A stretch of DNA of 64,000 bases from Lujinxingiaceae bacterium (GTDB lineage: Bacteria > Myxococcota_A > Bradymonadia > Bradymonadales > Bradymonadaceae). The DNA lies in the NCBI GenBank assembly GCA_013697635.1, contig JACCWM010000038.1, positions 57,782 to 121,781 of the forward strand. The letters run 5' to 3'. The notes below the pieces were generated by a model that had not been told where the DNA came from, did not search any database, and saw nothing but the letters and a program-made list of their open reading frames with translations. How positions within the stretch are numbered: position 1 is the stretch's first letter; each line of letters starts with the position of its first letter. The translations under genes and the position numbers were made by a program. This document shows, in pieces, positions 60,579-64,000 of the stretch.

Positions 60579-61900
60579 GCTACGTACTGCTTGCCCTGGC
60601 CGCCCTCGTGGGCCTGGCATCGTTGGCGACGCCGTTTTTGAACCAGCCTGTCGCCCGCGCGATCGTCGTAGTCGCGCGCCTGGGCGTCGTCGCCGGACTC
60701 GCCATGCTCTTTTTTGGCCTCGCAAACGACGCCATGGCGGCCTTGTCCACCGTCGCGATGGCGGCCGTGACCGTGGTACCAGGATCGATTCATCGCCAAA
60801 GCCTGCGGGGCGCTGCCTTTATGAGCGCTGCGCCGCTGTGTCTGGCCATGGTCGGCGTGGCCTGGGCCATGTCGACCTTGAATTTGGCCAGCGCGCCGGT
60901 GGAGTGGGTGTATTTCGCATTGCAGTGGACGGCCGTGATGGCCGCGCTCGCTTCAAGCATCACCGCAGCCTCGATCGTCGACACCGACCACAAAGCATCG
61001 GGCGGCGGCCCAACGCTCTCGCTCGCGATCGTGATCACGGCCCTGCTCGGTGGCGTCGCGCTGATCGCCAACCTTCGGGCCAATGTGGCGGGCGCGCCCT
61101 TTAGCCTCGCGCTCTCCAGCGACGCCGGCCCCGTCTATTGGACGGTCGCCGGCTCACGCATCGGCGAGCAGGTGCGCCTGCTCGCCACCGTGCCGGTGGG
61201 CTGGGCCAATATTGTGCTGGCAGCACTTGCGGCCGTCGCCCTTGCCGGCGCCGGCGCGTCGCTTGGCAGCCGGCGACCCAATCCACGGCGCGCGGCAATG
61301 GTCTGGGCTGCTTGTGGGGTGGGCATCATGGCCACGCTGGTCACGATCGCCCAGACCGCCTCGCGCGCTGTGCTGCCTCAGACGCAGGCTTACCAGGACC
61401 TGGCCCGACAGCTCTACCGGGCCAAGGGTCTGCCCGACGAGATCGCCGCGCGTGCGGCCTTCGTCGTCGAAGGACCGGTGGCCGTGCGCTGGATCGACTT
61501 ATTGCCGGAGATCCTCGGCCTGGGCCTGGCCGGCGCGCTCTGTTTGATCGCCGCCGCGCGCTTTGCGCTCACACCAGCGAGGCCAGCGCCGCCGGCACTG
61601 GTTTCGGCCTTTTACGCGCGCGACCTGAGCCTCAGGGCCGTAGCCTTTGGCTGGTCGGCCTGGTTTCTGGCCATGCTGGTGCACTGGCGAGGCTATGGCA
61701 CGATGGGCATCGCCTCGCCGGGCGAGTGGATCTCGCTTGGGATTCTTCTTGCGTGCTCGGGCCTGCTCATGTTTGGTTGGCGCCCGAGTGGTAACCGCGT
61801 CGAAAGCTTTTTTGGCACCACCGCTTCGGGTCTTATCGCCGCGCTCTTCGTGTTCGGTGTCGCCCTCTCCTACGTGTTTGGCGTGAGCTTCGGCCAATAA
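60575..61900 (+). CDS. Polytopic membrane protein, possibly CcsA-like
   Basis: 441 residues with about ten hydrophobic helices. Its ATG overlaps the stop of the upstream gene. Paired with a ResB-like topology it suggests a system II cytochrome c maturation or haem-handling pair. However, the tryptophan-rich WWD motif expected of CcsA is absent; the nearest feature is HWRGYGTMGIASPGEW before the penultimate helices. An unrelated transporter-type complex is equally possible. Confidence 0.5.
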   Translation: MSYVLLALAALVGLASLATPFLNQPVARAIVVVARLGVVAGLAMLFFGLANDAMAALSTVAMAAVTVVPGSIHRQSLRGAAFMSAAPLCLAMVGVAWAMSTLNLASAPVEWVYFALQWTAVMAALASSITAASIVDTDHKASGGGPTLSLAIVITALLGGVALIANLRANVAGAPFSLALSSDAGPVYWTVAGSRIGEQVRLLATVPVGWANIVLAALAAVALAGAGASLGSRRPNPRRAAMVWAACGVGIMATLVTIAQTASRAVLPQTQAYQDLARQLYRAKGLPDEIAARAAFVVEGPVAVRWIDLLPEILGLGLAGALCLIAAARFALTPARPAPPALVSAFYARDLSLRAVAFGWSAWFLAMLVHWRGYGTMGIASPGEWISLGILLACSGLLMFGWRPSGNRVESFFGTTASGLIAALFVFGVALSYVFGVSFGQ

Positions 61901-61916
61901 GCGCACGTTGATAGCC

Positions 61917-61936
61917 CCTCCCCACTTGTGGGGAGG
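61917..61936. repeat. Perfect 8-bp hairpin CCTCCCCA / TGGGGAGG
   Basis: Perfect 8-bp stem with a CTTG loop just after the CcsA-like gene. The sequence matches the central hairpin of the element at 27528-27559, so it is another copy of the dispersed repeat. It could act as transcript end, though it lacks a T run. Confidence 0.75.
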
Positions 61937-62003
61937 ATCAAGCAGGGGCGTAGTAGGCACAGTCAACCAGCGCTCACGTCGCGCTAACCCAAGAGTTTAC
62001 GCC

Positions 62004-62588
62004 ATGAAGATCACCAAGGCCGAGTTCGTCAAGGCCGGCACCAGGCCCCACCACTTTCCGCCCGAGACCATGCCGGAGGTGGCCTTCGCCGGGCGCAGCA
62101 ACGTCGGCAAGTCCAGCCTGATCAACTCGCTCACCCGGCACAGCAAGCTCGTCAAGACGAGCAAGACGCCCGGGCGAACCCAGACGATCAATTTCTTCAA
62201 CATCAACGACAAGCTCTACTTCGTCGATCTGCCGGGCTACGGCTTTGCCAAGGTTCCGCTCGCGGTCAAGGCCGCCTGGGGACCGATGGTCGAAGGCTAT
62301 TTGAAGCATCGACCGAATCTTCGCGCCTTGATCTGCGTTATGGACATACGCCGCGGCGTCCAGGAGGACGATCTGCAGCTGATCCAGTCGTGTCCATACT
62401 ACGGAATTCAGCCGATCCTGGTCTTTACAAAGGCCGACAAGCTGGGGCGTAACGCGCGCGAACAACGCAAGCGCGAGATCGCCGTGGAGATGAACACCGA
62501 CCCCAACGATCTGCTGCTCTATTCGAGCTTGGATGACATCGGCCAGGAAGAGATGTGGAAGAGGATCACCGACATCACGAGCCTCTAG
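62004..62588 (+). CDS. engB: Ribosome-biogenesis GTPase EngB (YsxC/YihA)
   Basis: Essential GTPase for large-subunit assembly. G1 AGRSNVGKSSL, G2 region TPGRTQTINFF, G3 VDLPGYGFAKV, G4 FTKADKL and G5 YSSLDD are all visible. ATG 62004 is chosen at the start of the typical MKITKAEFVKAGT leader; 194 residues is normal. The next gene starts inside its 3' end. Confidence 0.95.
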   Translation: MKITKAEFVKAGTRPHHFPPETMPEVAFAGRSNVGKSSLINSLTRHSKLVKTSKTPGRTQTINFFNINDKLYFVDLPGYGFAKVPLAVKAAWGPMVEGYLKHRPNLRALICVMDIRRGVQEDDLQLIQSCPYYGIQPILVFTKADKLGRNAREQRKREIAVEMNTDPNDLLLYSSLDDIGQEEMWKRITDITSL

Positions 62589-63085
62589 ACCTGGCGAGCT
62601 GGGATCCGCCCGCAGAGCTCGGTCTCGACGCCGCGCTCACACTGCGCCACGCCACGGTTGCCGATCTGGAGGCCATGGCCAGCCTCGAGTTGGCCTCCCA
62701 GCCCGCGCCCTGGCCACTCGAGAGCTTTGAGCGCGAACAAGGCCTCGCCTGGTCGCGCACCTGGCTCGTCGAGGACCCGAGCACGGGCCAACTGCTGGCC
62801 TTTCTCGTCTTTTGGATCGTCCACGACGAGGTGCACATCCTCAACGTCGCCGTCGACCCCGCCGCGCGCCGTCGCGGCATCGCTCGCGCCGTCTTGAGGC
62901 ATTTTGTCGCGATCTGCCGCCAAAAGCGCGTCAGCTTTGTCACCCTGGAGGTGCGCGCCGGCAACGAAGCCGCGCGCGGACTCTACGCGGCGCTGGGATT
63001 TCGGCGCATCGGCCGGCGCAAAAATTACTACGCCGACAACGGTGAGGACGGCGTCGTGATGGGATTGAACATCGAGGAAAGTTGA
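62555..63085 (+). CDS. rimI: GNAT acetyltransferase, RimI-like
   Basis: Likely acetylates the N-terminal alanine of ribosomal protein S18. Family features: LRHATVADLEAMASLE, PAPWPLESFERE, VHILNVAVDPAARRRGIARAVL with the acetyl-CoA loop, then VRAGNEAARGLYAALGFRRIGRRKNYY. GTG 62555 follows AGGAAG and overlaps engB by 34 nt; this adds about 28 residues before the conserved start, so the true start may be later. Strictly RimI versus another GNAT cannot be told by eye. Confidence 0.8.
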   Translation: MEEDHRHHEPLDLASWDPPAELGLDAALTLRHATVADLEAMASLELASQPAPWPLESFEREQGLAWSRTWLVEDPSTGQLLAFLVFWIVHDEVHILNVAVDPAARRRGIARAVLRHFVAICRQKRVSFVTLEVRAGNEAARGLYAALGFRRIGRRKNYYADNGEDGVVMGLNIEES

Positions 63086-63092
63086 TTGATCC

Positions 63093-63118
63093 GGACCAGT
63101 CCTGTAAGGGACTGATCC
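63093..63118. promoter_or_regulatory. Inverted repeat upstream of prs
   Basis: GGACCAGTCC (63093-63102) and GGACTGATCC (63109-63118) pair with one mismatch around a 6-nt loop. It lies 57 bp before the prs start and 8 bp after rimI. No T run follows, so it may be an operator or leader hairpin rather than a terminator. Confidence 0.5.
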
Positions 63119-63174
63119 AGAAACGGTCGCCAACATTCATAGCCACGCCACACCTTAAACCCAAGGGATTTGCC

Positions 63175-64000
63175 GTGATCGGGAAGTTGAAAGTATTTGC
63201 TGGCAGCAGTCATCCGCAATTTGCAAAGTCGGTTTGCGACTACCTGGACATTGAGGTTGGAGCCAGTCACACGATCACGTTCAGCAACGAGAACATGATG
63301 GTGCAGATCGACGAGAACGTCCGCGAGTGCGACGTCTTCGTCGTGCAGACCTCCGTCTCCCCGGTGCACAACAACCTCATGGAGCTGCTGATCATGATCG
63401 ACGCCTTGCGCTCGGCCTCGGCGGCGCGCATCACGGCGGTCTTGCCCTACATCCCCTATATTCGAAGCGACAAGAAGGACAAACCCCGCATCAGCATCAC
63501 CGGCCGCCTCGTCGCCGATCTGATCAAGACCGCCGGCGCCGATCGCGTCCTCACCATGGACATGCACTCCGCCCAGTCCCAGGGCTTCTTCCGCATGCCC
63601 GTCGACCAACTCCTCGGCGCCGGCCCGCTCTGCGATCGCCTGCGCTTCGAGGACCGCCACGACTGGGTCCTCGTCGCCGCCGACGCCGGCGAGGCCAAAG
63701 ACCTCGGCAAATACGCCAACCGCCTCGATCTCCCCATGGCGATCATCGACAAGCGCCGCGACGGCGACGACGAGCGCCCCCGCGCCGTCCAGCTCATCGG
63801 CAACGTCGAAGGCAAGGTCGCAGTCGTCGTCGACGACGAGATCGCCAGCGGCGGCACCCTCGTCGAAGCCGCCAACTTCCTCCGCGAGCGCGGCGCCAGC
63901 AAAGTGCTCGCCGTCGCCACCCACCCCGTCTTCAGCGCCAACGCCACAGCCCGCATCAACGAGGCCTTCATCGACAAGGTGATCGTCACCGACACCGTCC
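63175..64000 (+). CDS. prs: Ribose-phosphate pyrophosphokinase, 3' end cut off
   Basis: Makes PRPP from ribose 5-phosphate and ATP. GTG 63175 with AAGGG about 7 nt upstream. Visible: KVFAGSSHPQFAKSV, ENVRECDVFVVQTSVSPVHNN, AVLPYIPYIRSDKKDKPRISI, TMDMHSAQSQGFF, and the PRPP loop VVVDDEIASGGTLVEAA. The frame is open for 275 codons to the window edge; the family is about 310-330 residues, so roughly the last tenth is missing. The loop deviates from the common VDDxIDTGGT, as do some divergent Prs classes. Confidence 0.93.
   Translation, partial: MIGKLKVFAGSSHPQFAKSVCDYLDIEVGASHTITFSNENMMVQIDENVRECDVFVVQTSVSPVHNNLMELLIMIDALRSASAARITAVLPYIPYIRSDKKDKPRISITGRLVADLIKTAGADRVLTMDMHSAQSQGFFRMPVDQLLGAGPLCDRLRFEDRHDWVLVAADAGEAKDLGKYANRLDLPMAIIDKRRDGDDERPRAVQLIGNVEGKVAVVVDDEIASGGTLVEAANFLRERGASKVLAVATHPVFSANATARINEAFIDKVIVTDTV

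Overview
The window looks like a chromosomal segment from a GC-rich member of the Myxococcota/Bradymonadota (former deltaproteobacteria). The reasons are two, probably three, Hanks-type kinases in 64 kb, many cysteine-rich secreted lipoproteins, a C-terminal Cys/transmembrane/Arg tail like MYXO-CTERM, MopE-type motifs, a second DnaK with a private J-protein, and a degenerate HD-GYP protein. This assignment is inferred from gene content; no rRNA or tRNA gene was seen.

Layout. 1-2637 (+): end of a PEGA-tailed kinase coupled to a TPR protein and a Cys-rich lipoprotein. 2653-12002 (-): a 1614-residue modular surface protein, a small lipoprotein, two lipoproteins paralogous to the first, and a second PEGA-tailed kinase overlapping one of them. 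12127-13388 (-): an SRPBCC membrane protein joined by an apparent deletion to a headless zinc alcohol dehydrogenase. 13705-18948 (+): housekeeping genes (cysteine desulfurase, mnmA, rnc, tatA, yicC, gmk). 18956-25641 (-): a kinase/cyclase-like/AAA/TPR protein, a lipoprotein, and an M74 endopeptidase with HEAT repeats. 25642-26688: a 1-kb region with no convincing gene but with palindromes and phased repeats. 26689-30964: unknown helical protein, ridA (-), ClpA-type unfoldase. 30981-35967 (-): five overlapping genes (Cache-like sensor, NamZ, nadD, DUF2520 protein, lipoprotein). 36126-38259 (-): zinc-finger ParA and a flippase-like protein. 38455-42290 (+): lipoprotein, HEAT-like protein, degenerate HD-GYP protein. 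42318-47080 (-): J-protein, DnaK and a third protein sharing a C-terminal module with the J-protein. 47232-53662 (-): rsh, xerC, hslV, hslU, argD. 53921-57343 (-): a modular beta-helix lipoprotein. 57491-59292 (-): coaE and an SDR protein. 59382-64000 (+): two coupled membrane proteins, engB, rimI and a truncated prs.

How the genes work together. Many junctions are ATGA, GTGA or TAATG overlaps, so translational coupling is common. The most interesting themes are kinase-lipoprotein coupling seen twice, a J-protein/DnaK operon with its own third component, a sensor without output domain coupled to a muramidase, and a structured repeat region. The rest is ordinary core metabolism, translation and stress machinery.
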